Position numbers and translations under genes: made by a program
Origin: Winogradskyella sp.
GTDB taxonomy: Bacteria; Bacteroidota; Bacteroidia; Flavobacteriales; Flavobacteriaceae
Assembly (NCBI RefSeq): GCF_025210595.1
Contig: NZ_JAOARH010000097.1
Location: forward strand, 1 to 39,288
Reading direction: 5' to 3'
DNA: 39,288 bases
In this document: piece by piece, positions 30,492-38,660 of the stretch
How positions within the stretch are numbered: the stretch's first letter is position 1
Layout of the letters: the number at the start of each line of letters is the position of its first letter
The notes under the pieces: generated by a model
The model's database searches: none
What the model saw: the letters and a program-made list of their open reading frames with translations, nothing else
What the model was told of the DNA's origin: nothing

Positions 30492-33400
30492 TTATTTATC
30501 TAATACAAACTGAGCATCGTCTTCAATTTGAATAGTCTCAGTTTCAACTTCAGTACTTTCATTTGTTGAGGCAACTCTATTTTTATACATTCTCATTTTT
30601 AATCTTGTAACTAAATAAAATAGTATTGGTACAACAATTAGCGTTAAGAATGTTGCTATAAATAATCCGTAGATTACAGCCCAAGCTAATGGTCCCCAAA
30701 AAACTACATTATCACCACCCATGTATATGTTTGGATCTAGCTCACTCATTAATGTAAAGAAGTTAATGTTTAACCCAATAGCCAAAGGAATTAGACCAAG
30801 AATTGTGGTAATTGCTGTTAACAATACTGGGCGAAGACGTGCTTTCCCACCTTTTACAATAGCATAAAGTAAATCTTTATTATTTACAAATTGATCTTTC
30901 GGAATATTGTGTTCAGCCTTTTTTCTATCTATTAATAGTTGCGTGTAATCTAAGAGTACAACACCATTGTTTACCACAATACCTGCGAGAGAAATAATTC
31001 CCATCATAGTCATCATAATAACAAATGAAGCTCCTGTAATAACTAAACCACCAAATACACCAATAAAACTTAAGAAAATAGCTAACATAATGATACCAGG
31101 TTTTGATACCGAATTAAACTGGAAAATAAGAATAAAGAAAATTAAACTTAAGCCTGTAAAGAATGCTCCCATTAAGAAGGCCATTTGTTTATTTTGCTCT
31201 TCTATCTGACCTGTATAATCAATCTTAACATTATTAGGTAATTTTCTAAAGGTCTTCATTTCATTCTGTATCTGTTGTACTATAGCACCTGCATCTGTAT
31301 AACCTGGTGCTAATGCAGAATATAATGTTACAACACGTTTTGTGTCTCTGTGTTTAATAGCACTAAATCCAGAATTGTTAGTAGGACTTGCCAATGCAGA
31401 GACTGGAATTTCTATAAGCTTACCTGAATTGTTTCTAAAAGTGATTTTTTGATTAAATAAAGCACTTCTGTTATATCTATTTTCTTCGTTAAAACGTACA
31501 TAAATATCGTAATCGTCACCACCTTCTTTATAAACACCTGCTTTAACACCAAAGATAGAATTACGCAATTGATTACCTACTTGAGAAGATGCAACACCTA
31601 ATTCTCCTGCTTTTTTTCGGTCTACAACAACTTGCATTGAAGGCTTATCTTTGTTAACATCTATCTTAAGCTCATCTATTCCTCCAATACTTTTTTGATT
31701 GATGAAATTACGCATTTCTTCAGCAATGGCAATTAATTCATTATAGTCATCACCTTCAATTTCAATATTGATAGGATGCCCTACTGGAGGACCATTTTGA
31801 TCTTTTTCTACAGAAATTAATACACCTGGATAAATACCAACTAAAGCTTCTTGTACTTTTTGACGCATTAACTCACTATCTTCTCCACGACGATACTTAT
31901 ACTCACGCATTGAAGCCGTAATTTTACCTTTATGCGGTAACTCAGCAGAAGAACCTCCATCAGTTTGTGGATTTCCAGCACCTGCACCAACTTGAGATAC
32001 TGCACTTTCTACCATAAAGTTATAATCACCATCTGTATATTGATCGTTATTTAATACCTCAAATACACGCTTTTCAATATCCTTTGTGATTTTATTAGTC
32101 TTTTCAATATCTGTACCTTCTGGATATTCTATATAAACAATAATCTGATTTGGTTTATTATCTGGAAAAAATTCAATTTTTGTTCTTTGTGATGCAATTG
32201 ATGCTCCAAAACCAACAAATGATAAGACAAGTAATATCACAGTTCCAATTACAATAAGACCAGGCTTCCATCCTTTTAATGCACCTTTTAAAATCTTTTC
32301 ATAAAAGTTTTCGAGACGTACTAGGGCACCATTTTGAAATGCATTTGCCCAGTTTCTTAGGAACAATCTATAAACCCAAAGCATAATTGCGGTAAAGATC
32401 ATTAATGTTCCTATACTCTTATAGCTACCTCCTATAAAGAAAATTAATAATCCAATACCACCCATTATTGAGGTCATAACTACAATTTGCTTTAATGGCA
32501 TGTCTTTATCTTCTGTAGTCATAAATTTTGACACTAGTACTGAATTAAAAAAGATAGCTACAAATAAGGATGAGCCTAGTACAATAGATAAAGTTATAGG
32601 AAGAAGTTTCATAAATTCTCCCATAACTCCTGGCCATAGTCCAAGAGGTACAAAGGCTGCTACAGTAGTTAATGTAGATATGATGATAGGGAATGCAATT
32701 TCACCAATTCCTTTTTTAGCAGCTTCAATTCTATCCATACCTTCTTCGTCAATTAAACGATAGACATTTTCTACAACCACAATACCGTTATCTACTAACA
32801 TTCCTAATCCCATAACAAGACCAAACAAAATCATTACATTAAGTGTGTAGCCTAAGGAATTAAGAATCATTAAGGACATAAACATAGACATTGGGATTGC
32901 AAACCCAACGAAAATGGCATTTTTAAATCCTAAAAAGAACATTAAAACAACTACTACTAAGATAACACCAAAGATGATGTTGTTTACCAAGTCATCTACT
33001 TGGCTAATAGTTTTTGGCGATTGGTCGTTTGCTATTGTTATGTTTAGATCTTTAGGGAAAACAGTTTCTTTAGCTTCATTAACAACGTGTTGTACTTTTT
33101 CTGCAGCTTCTACCATATTTCTACCAGCACGTTTTTTAACATCTATCATTACAACAGTATGTCCGTCTTCTCTTGCATAAGTAGTTTTGTCTTTTTCTTT
33201 AAAAGTTACTTTAGCAATATCTTTTAAATAAATAGGACTATTTTCATCTGATTTTACTACAAAATTTTCTAAATCTGATGGGTTTTCTATCTCTCCAAGG
33301 ATTCTAATGGTACGGCGCTGACCGCTAGTAATAAAGTTTCCGGCAGACATGGTAACATTACCGCCATTGATAGCATCTTCAATGTTTTTAAAGCTTACTT

Positions 33401-34034
33401 GTGCAGCCATCATTTTGTAAATATCTACTGCAACTTCAACTTCACGTTCTTGGGCTCCTCTAATATCAGCTTGCTTAATTTCTGATAAGTTTTCAATTTC
33501 GTCTTGTAAGTATTCAGCAAAATCTTTTAAGCGTTGTACAGGATAGTCGCCAGAGATATTAATGTTTAATATTGGCATTTCTTCAGACATACTTAGCGCA
33601 AATACATTTGGTTCTACCTTAGCACCATTAAATGTTGGCCAGTCTTCTGATGAGGTTTCTGTATCAATTTCGTCTTTTACTTTTTGTTTGGCTTGATCTA
33701 CAGTTATGTTTTCATCAAACTCAACAATAACCATGGAGTAATCTTCTTGAGAAGTAGATGTAATCTCAACAACATTACTTACAGTTTTTAATTTATCTTC
33801 TAAAGGATCGGTAATTAACTTCTCGATGTCTTCAGCAGTATTCCCTGGAAATAAAGAGCTAATGTAAATTTTAGTCTCGTTAATCTCTGGGAAATTCTCG
33901 CGAGGCATGTTGTAGAATCCTTTGATTCCTAAAAATAGAATCAAAGCAATCAACACATATATTGTGGTAGAATTGTTAATTGCCCAAGTAGACAATTTAA
34001 ATTCTTTGTGTACCTTTTTTTGTTCTTGAGTCAT
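30492..34034 (-). CDS. RND multidrug efflux permease, HAE-1 type
   Basis: 1180 aa, proton-driven inner-membrane pump. TM4 carries the proton-relay motif GLGMLVDNGIVVVENV (one Asp, DN instead of the DD of AcrB, as in many HAE-1 relatives), and the second half repeats the pattern with GIVVNNGVVLLDY. Large periplasmic loops follow TM1 and TM7. It is about 130 aa longer than AcrB, partly because of an insert at about residues 512-560 (after TM6) with two additional hydrophobic segments. It works with the adaptor and TolC-like proteins encoded just upstream; the gap to the adaptor gene is 9 nt. Substrate unknown. Last gene of the four-gene operon, ended by a strong terminator. Confidence 0.93.
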   Translation of the reverse strand: MTQEQKKVHKEFKLSTWAINNSTTIYVLIALILFLGIKGFYNMPRENFPEINETKIYISSLFPGNTAEDIEKLITDPLEDKLKTVSNVVEITSTSQEDYSMVIVEFDENITVDQAKQKVKDEIDTETSSEDWPTFNGAKVEPNVFALSMSEEMPILNINISGDYPVQRLKDFAEYLQDEIENLSEIKQADIRGAQEREVEVAVDIYKMMAAQVSFKNIEDAINGGNVTMSAGNFITSGQRRTIRILGEIENPSDLENFVVKSDENSPIYLKDIAKVTFKEKDKTTYAREDGHTVVMIDVKKRAGRNMVEAAEKVQHVVNEAKETVFPKDLNITIANDQSPKTISQVDDLVNNIIFGVILVVVVLMFFLGFKNAIFVGFAIPMSMFMSLMILNSLGYTLNVMILFGLVMGLGMLVDNGIVVVENVYRLIDEEGMDRIEAAKKGIGEIAFPIIISTLTTVAAFVPLGLWPGVMGEFMKLLPITLSIVLGSSLFVAIFFNSVLVSKFMTTEDKDMPLKQIVVMTSIMGGIGLLIFFIGGSYKSIGTLMIFTAIMLWVYRLFLRNWANAFQNGALVRLENFYEKILKGALKGWKPGLIVIGTVILLVLSFVGFGASIASQRTKIEFFPDNKPNQIIVYIEYPEGTDIEKTNKITKDIEKRVFEVLNNDQYTDGDYNFMVESAVSQVGAGAGNPQTDGGSSAELPHKGKITASMREYKYRRGEDSELMRQKVQEALVGIYPGVLISVEKDQNGPPVGHPINIEIEGDDYNELIAIAEEMRNFINQKSIGGIDELKIDVNKDKPSMQVVVDRKKAGELGVASSQVGNQLRNSIFGVKAGVYKEGGDDYDIYVRFNEENRYNRSALFNQKITFRNNSGKLIEIPVSALASPTNNSGFSAIKHRDTKRVVTLYSALAPGYTDAGAIVQQIQNEMKTFRKLPNNVKIDYTGQIEEQNKQMAFLMGAFFTGLSLIFFILIFQFNSVSKPGIIMLAIFLSFIGVFGGLVITGASFVIMMTMMGIISLAGIVVNNGVVLLDYTQLLIDRKKAEHNIPKDQFVNNKDLLYAIVKGGKARLRPVLLTAITTILGLIPLAIGLNINFFTLMSELDPNIYMGGDNVVFWGPLAWAVIYGLFIATFLTLIVVPILFYLVTRLKMRMYKNRVASTNESTEVETETIQIEDDAQFVLDK

Positions 34035-34043
34035 TTTTAGATG

Positions 34044-35213
34044 TTAGTTTTTTGTTACAATTTCTACTTGTTGTCCTTCTTTTACACTACGTGCACCTTC
34101 TTCAACAATTTCCATATTAGATTCTAATCCCTCTATAACTTCTATAATATCATCTTGTGCTTTGCCTGTTTTTACAATAATTCTTTTTGTTGTTCCAATA
34201 TTATCGGCAATGTCATTAACAACATAAATGTATTGTTCGCCTTTTGCGTTTTCTGAAATGATACTTTGCGGAATTAAAAATGCTTTTTCGCTACTATAGT
34301 CGTTAATTTTAAGTTTTGCTGTAAGGTTAGGCTTTATGTTTTTATCCTTATTAGGCACTGCAACTTCAATTTTAAAAGTTCTATTGACTGCATTTATAAA
34401 GTTGCCTGCTTGTCTTACTGTGGCATTGTATGATTTTCCTAAAACAGGGAAGTCTACAATTACTTTTTTACCTTTAGTAATGCTAGTAATATAAGTTTCA
34501 GGAACATCTGTTTCTATATACATGTCTTTAAGATTTACAATGCGAAATAGTTGGGTTTGACCTTGAGAAACAACGGTTCCTTGATCTGTAATAACATCGT
34601 CAATTGTTCCAGAAAAAGGGGCTCTTACTATAGTTTTAGCAATTTGACTTTTCATATTGTTAACTACTTCTTGTTGAGCCTCATAATTAGATTTAGCTTG
34701 TAAGTATTGCATTTCGCTACCAATTTTTTGATTCCAAAGACGTTGTTGACGCTCATATGTTGTTTTAGCTAAATTGGTTTGAATTTCTAATTGTGCTAAT
34801 TGCTGACTTAGGCCACCATCATCTATTTTAGCTAGTTGTTGCCCTTTGTTAACACGTTGTCCTTCTTTTACATATACATTGGTTAATACTCCACTAAACT
34901 CTGGATTTATAACTATGTTTTGTTTGGTAGAAACATTTCCTTGTAACTCTAAATAATGATCAAACTCCTTTTGTGTTGCTTTAAATGTTGTGATTTGTGA
35001 CAATTTTTTGTTAGTATCTAAAGCTTCTATTTCATCATTTAGAAGTTGTAACTGATCTGAAAGTAATGTTTGTTTAGCTTCTAAAGCAGATTTTTTTTCT
35101 TTTATCTGTTTAAGGTCTCCTGTAGCAATAATATCTTCTACTGAAGTTTCTTTCTCTCCTCCACATGATGCTAGGATTAAAGTTATGATAAATAATGAAA
35201 CTATTTTTTTCAT
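34044..35213 (-). CDS. Periplasmic adaptor lipoprotein of RND pump (MFP)
   Basis: 389 aa. Lipoprotein signal (FIITLILASCGG, lipidated Cys17). Coiled-coil helices at ~residues 38-75 and ~140-195 form the hairpin that meets TolC. Lipoyl/barrel-sandwich halves flank it (GVLTNVYVKEGQRVNKGQQL and TIVRAPFSGTIDDVITDQGT), and a beta-barrel and membrane-proximal domain complete the HlyD/AcrA fold. It bridges the RND pump and the outer-membrane channel. 30 nt after the TolC gene and 9 nt before the RND gene. Residues 20-80 include a second N-terminal helical segment that is common in Bacteroidota adaptors. Confidence 0.92.
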   Translation of the reverse strand: MKKIVSLFIITLILASCGGEKETSVEDIIATGDLKQIKEKKSALEAKQTLLSDQLQLLNDEIEALDTNKKLSQITTFKATQKEFDHYLELQGNVSTKQNIVINPEFSGVLTNVYVKEGQRVNKGQQLAKIDDGGLSQQLAQLEIQTNLAKTTYERQQRLWNQKIGSEMQYLQAKSNYEAQQEVVNNMKSQIAKTIVRAPFSGTIDDVITDQGTVVSQGQTQLFRIVNLKDMYIETDVPETYITSITKGKKVIVDFPVLGKSYNATVRQAGNFINAVNRTFKIEVAVPNKDKNIKPNLTAKLKINDYSSEKAFLIPQSIISENAKGEQYIYVVNDIADNIGTTKRIIVKTGKAQDDIIEVIEGLESNMEIVEEGARSVKEGQQVEIVTKN

Positions 35214-35243
35214 GTTATAATGATTATGTTTTGGTTGATGTGT

Positions 35244-36563
35244 CTAATTATTAGTACTTATAATGGTTTCTAAATCTGCTTTTTTGTTAATGATTTCTAT
35301 CATTGATTGCAGATATTCTTGTTGAGAATTGTACAATTGTGTTTGTGCTTGTCTTAGCTCAAAACTAGAAGCAATCCCTTCAAAAAATTTGGTCTGATTT
35401 TTTTGCTCTATTCGTTGTGCAAGATTTAGGTTTTCTTTTTTGTTTTGGTATTCTTCTATAGCAAACTTGTAATTACTTTTTGCTTCTGCGATTTGTAATT
35501 TTAATTGTTGTTCTGTTTGAGCAAGATTATCCTCTGCTTTTTTCAAGTTAATACGAGCACGTTGGGTTGCAGCAGATCTACCAAGAGAACTAAAAATAGG
35601 TATGTTTAAATTAGCACCAAAGGTTACAGTTCCTATCCATGACTTGTTAAAATCAAAATAATTGAACTCAAATCTGTTTGCAATATAAGAGCCATTTAAT
35701 GATGCGTTTAGTGTAGGTAATGCTTTGCTTTTTTCAAGTTTTAAAAGTAGAAATTTAGATTTCTTGTCATTATCTGCAATTTTATAATCTATTGTGTTGG
35801 TTACATTTTCATCAATTTTAAGAAGATTTAGCTCTATATTTTGAATCGCTAAAGATTCAAGATTATCTGTTAATTGAGTTGGATGATTAATGTCAACACC
35901 TAGATTGATATTTAGCATTTGGTAAGCAATACTTTTTAAGCGTTTAGTATTACCTAAATTACTTCTTACTCCTGAAAGTGTTATTTGCAATTGCTCCACA
36001 CTTTCTTCTTCTTCTAAACCGTTTTCGAAGATTTTTGTAGTTTCATTTAAGTTTTTTTCTAATACTGAAATGTTTCTCTCTAATACTTTTATGGTTTCTT
36101 CTGTTAATAAAACATTACCATAGGCATTAATTACAGATTTTCTAACTTCAAGATCGGTTTTAATTTTAGTGTTTTTTGAAATTTCTAAAAACACTTTAGC
36201 AGATTGAAGTCCTACTAAATATGAGCCATCAAAAATTTTCTGAGTTAAATTAGCACTTGCAGTCATGCCATGAGGTGCTCCAAAATCTGGAATCCCATCA
36301 TTATCAAAATCTATAGCTTCAAATTGCTGTTTTATTTGGTTTTGATAATCAATAGAGCCATTAAGTTGTGGTAAACCTGTTGCTGTAGTTTCCCATTTTT
36401 GTTTCACTGCTGCATCAATATCTCTAGCTGCGTTTTTGGCAGTTCTATTATTTTCTAGGGCATAATCTATAGCTTCTTGAAGACTAAAACTTTCGGGTGG
36501 TTCTTGCGAATAGCCAAAATAAGATAGGCATAATATCGCTATATAAATAAATTGTTTATCCAT
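35244..36563 (-). CDS. TolC-family outer-membrane efflux protein
   Basis: 439 aa. Signal peptide of ~19 residues (FIYIAILCLSYFGYSQ). The SFSLQEAIDYALENNRTAKNA opening and the second repeat's helices (LPTLNASLNGSYIANRF, RARINLKKAEDNLAQTEQQL, SSFELRQAQTQLYNSQQEYL) are the duplicated OEP pattern that forms a trimeric channel-tunnel. It is the exit duct of the RND system. The gene starts 3 nt after the TetR stop, so the regulator and pump are one transcript. Confidence 0.93.
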   Translation of the reverse strand: MDKQFIYIAILCLSYFGYSQEPPESFSLQEAIDYALENNRTAKNAARDIDAAVKQKWETTATGLPQLNGSIDYQNQIKQQFEAIDFDNDGIPDFGAPHGMTASANLTQKIFDGSYLVGLQSAKVFLEISKNTKIKTDLEVRKSVINAYGNVLLTEETIKVLERNISVLEKNLNETTKIFENGLEEEESVEQLQITLSGVRSNLGNTKRLKSIAYQMLNINLGVDINHPTQLTDNLESLAIQNIELNLLKIDENVTNTIDYKIADNDKKSKFLLLKLEKSKALPTLNASLNGSYIANRFEFNYFDFNKSWIGTVTFGANLNIPIFSSLGRSAATQRARINLKKAEDNLAQTEQQLKLQIAEAKSNYKFAIEEYQNKKENLNLAQRIEQKNQTKFFEGIASSFELRQAQTQLYNSQQEYLQSMIEIINKKADLETIISTNN

Positions 36564-36566
36564 TTT

Positions 36567-37181
36567 TTATGATTGATTTTCTTTGTATTTAATTAATTGT
36601 TGTTCTAATATAGAATGTCCATAAAGTGTTGCAATGGCTCTTGTATGGTATTCTAAAATCTTAACTTCTGTTTTAACAACTTCAGAGAGGTTGTGGTCAA
36701 ATAAATCACTTTCATATGCGCCAAAAACAAGAGTAAAGTAAAATTTCATTACCATTTCCTTATCTATGTTTTCTCGGTATAATTTTTCTGAAATCCCTTT
36801 TTCTAGATTTGTTATTACACATTCACTAAAGGTGCAAATTTCTCTATCCATGAGTTTTGCATAGGTTTCAGGATAGTATTTTTTTAACTGAAACATAGGA
36901 GATGTTTTTGCGTTTTTAAACATGTTTTTAAACACGTTTTTTATAGCAAAATTTTCTTCTATAGCGTTATAGTCTTTACTCATTATATCTTCTATAATGG
37001 CATCTATAGTTTTTTGAACGTAAGCTACGGTTTCATCTACCAAGTGGTCTTTATTATCAAAGTACTTATAAATGGTTTTTTTAGAAATGCCCATTTCATT
37101 GGCAATATCATCCATAGTAACGCTCTTAAAACCATATTTTAAGAACATATCTCCTGCTTTATCTGTAATTTTTTCTTGCAT
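36567..37181 (-). CDS. TetR/AcrR-family regulator of the efflux operon
   Basis: 204 aa from ATG 37181; TTG two codons upstream is unlikely. N-terminal helix-turn-helix, residues ~24-45 (SVTMDDIANEMGISKKTIYK followed by YFDNKDHLV). The C-terminal helical part should bind an inducer. First gene of the operon tetR-tolC-mfp-rnd. A perfect 12-bp inverted repeat overlaps its promoter, so it is probably an autorepressor that controls the whole operon, with derepression by a pump substrate. The binding assignment is inference from position and symmetry. Confidence 0.9.
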   Translation of the reverse strand: MQEKITDKAGDMFLKYGFKSVTMDDIANEMGISKKTIYKYFDNKDHLVDETVAYVQKTIDAIIEDIMSKDYNAIEENFAIKNVFKNMFKNAKTSPMFQLKKYYPETYAKLMDREICTFSECVITNLEKGISEKLYRENIDKEMVMKFYFTLVFGAYESDLFDHNLSEVVKTEVKILEYHTRAIATLYGHSILEQQLIKYKENQS

Positions 37182-37201
37182 AGGCAATTATAATTTCGGC
37201 G

Positions 37202-37232
37202 CAAAAATACATTTGGAAACTTTACAAACCAA
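37202..37232 (-). promoter_or_regulatory. Promoter of the efflux operon
   Basis: Minus strand TTG (37232-37230), 20 nt, TATTTTTG (37209-37202), an exact -7 match with the same spacing as the MORN-gene promoter. The ATG is 20 nt downstream, so the leader is very short. Confidence 0.75.
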
Positions 37233-37245
37233 AAAAGTTTCCAAA
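37212..37245. promoter_or_regulatory. TetR-type operator: perfect 12-bp inverted repeat
   Basis: TTTGGAAACTTT (37212-37223) and its exact complement AAAGTTTCCAAA (37234-37245), separated by 10 nt. One arm fills the space between -33 and -7, the other lies just upstream of -33, so a bound repressor would block RNA polymerase. Confidence 0.8.
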
Positions 37246-37322
37246 GTTTTAATAATTTTTTAACACAAAGACTTAACCTTGGCAGAATTTTAAAATCTAT
37301 AAGGTCTTTTAAACAATTCATT

Positions 37323-37330
37323 TATTTTTG
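37323..37330 (+). promoter_or_regulatory. Candidate -7 element of the polyprenyl synthase gene, leaderless
   Basis: TATTTTTG, an exact match; the ATG at 37335 starts four bases after it, as at the DUF3109 gene. No TTG -33 at the standard distance. Confidence 0.45.
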
Positions 37331-37334
37331 TTGC

Positions 37335-38309
37335 ATGCAAAACATAGAAACTTACCAGAAATCTTTTTTAAAGTATTTAGAGGAATTTACCTTAAAAAGA
37401 GAACCAATAAACTTATACGAACCTGTAAACTATATTCTCCATCTTGGTGGGAAACGATTACGACCAGTTTTAACTTTAATGACTGCTGAGATTTTTGGTT
37501 GCAGAATGGAAGATGCCATGAGTGCTGCACTTTCTATTGAGGTGTTTCATAATTTTTCGTTAGTACACGATGATATTATGGACGATGCTCCCTTACGAAG
37601 AGGGCAAACTACAGTGCATGAAAAGTGGGATTTAAACACAGGAATACTTTCTGGTGATGCTATGCTGATTTTAGCTTATCAATTGTTTGAAAATTATGAT
37701 TCATCTACATTTCAATCGCTTGCTAAGTTGTTTAGCAAAACTGCATTAGAGGTTTGCGAAGGTCAACAATATGATATAGATTTTGAAACTCGAGACGATG
37801 TTACCATACAAGAGTATCTTAAAATGATAGAATTTAAGACCGCTGTTTTGGTAGGTGCTGCTATGAAAATGGGAGCTATTGTTGCTAAAGCTTCAGAAGA
37901 GGATCAAATCTCAATTTATGATTTCGGACGTTATCTAGGTATTGCATTTCAATTACAAGATGATTATTTAGATGCTTTTGGAAATCCGGAAACTTTTGGA
38001 AAACAAGTTGGTGGTGATATCTTAGAAAATAAGAAAACCTATTTATACATTAAGACCATAGAGCTAGGAACAGAAGACGATACTTCTAAATTAGTAAAAT
38101 TAATGGCCAACACTACTATTTCTAATGACGAAAAGGTTGATGCTGTTAAAGCAATTTTTAATAACTCTGGCGCATCGCAAGCAACACAAGAGGCTGTGAA
38201 AGTGTATACACAAAAAGCTTTTGAAATTCTTAATAACCTTAATATATCTGAAGATAAAAAACAAATACTTAGACTATTTGGTGAGCAATTAATGAATAGA
38301 CATGTGTAA
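37335..38309 (+). CDS. Polyprenyl diphosphate synthase, probably short-chain
   Basis: 324 aa. Trans-prenyltransferase: first Asp-rich motif DDIMD (residues 79-83) with GGKRLRP upstream and LRRG downstream, second motif DDYLD (residues 209-213), and the KT/FQ residues in EFKTAVL and AFQLQDD. It adds isopentenyl diphosphate to an allylic diphosphate. The residue five before the first DD is Phe74 (HNFSLVHDD), an aromatic position that in this family favours short C15-C20 products; octaprenyl synthases have a small residue there. So it may make FPP or GGPP rather than the quinone tail. Its stop overlaps the next start (TAATG). dxs at 20552 is upstream in the pathway. Confidence 0.9.
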   Translation: MQNIETYQKSFLKYLEEFTLKREPINLYEPVNYILHLGGKRLRPVLTLMTAEIFGCRMEDAMSAALSIEVFHNFSLVHDDIMDDAPLRRGQTTVHEKWDLNTGILSGDAMLILAYQLFENYDSSTFQSLAKLFSKTALEVCEGQQYDIDFETRDDVTIQEYLKMIEFKTAVLVGAAMKMGAIVAKASEEDQISIYDFGRYLGIAFQLQDDYLDAFGNPETFGKQVGGDILENKKTYLYIKTIELGTEDDTSKLVKLMANTTISNDEKVDAVKAIFNNSGASQATQEAVKVYTQKAFEILNNLNISEDKKQILRLFGEQLMNRHV

Positions 38310-38659
38310 TGTGTTTACCAACGACTTTTGAAGGTTTAATTACTGAAGCTTCTGCTTTAAATCTATACAAAAAACTTATTGCGCAGCTCAATAAAGATTT
38401 ACTTCTCGCTAATATAGATTTAGAATTAGATGAAGAAACATTGCCTTTAAGCCTAAAGTTGGTGTTACAAGAAACCGTGTTTTATCTTATTCAAAATAAA
38501 TTTTCAGACTACCTTAATCTTCTTTACCAGGTTGATGTTTCTGAAATAAAAATACGAGCCCTAGCTACTGATGATGCTGAAAAATTATCTCACGATGTAA
38601 CCTTTTTAATTCTTCAGCGCGAATGGCAAAAGGTGTGGTTTAAGGCAAAATATTCTTAA
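38309..38659 (+). CDS. Uncharacterised 116-aa protein coupled to the polyprenyl synthase
   Basis: 116 aa, soluble, mainly helical; no signal peptide and no motif that I recognise. Features: acidic middle (NIDLELDEETLPLSLKLVLQ), a hydrophobic helix YLIQNKFSDYLNLLY and a basic/aromatic C-terminus (QREWQKVWFKAKYS). It starts within the stop codon of the polyprenyl synthase gene (TAATG), so the two are translationally coupled and may work together. The convergent TonB receptor gene ends one base away. A conserved flavobacterial unknown, as far as I can judge from memory. Confidence 0.7.
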   Translation: MCLPTTFEGLITEASALNLYKKLIAQLNKDLLLANIDLELDEETLPLSLKLVLQETVFYLIQNKFSDYLNLLYQVDVSEIKIRALATDDAEKLSHDVTFLILQREWQKVWFKAKYS

Positions 38660-38660
38660 A

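Noticed and set aside
37139-37321. 60-aa frame upstream of the TetR gene
   Set aside because: It runs through the promoter and operator and overlaps the TetR start in another frame.
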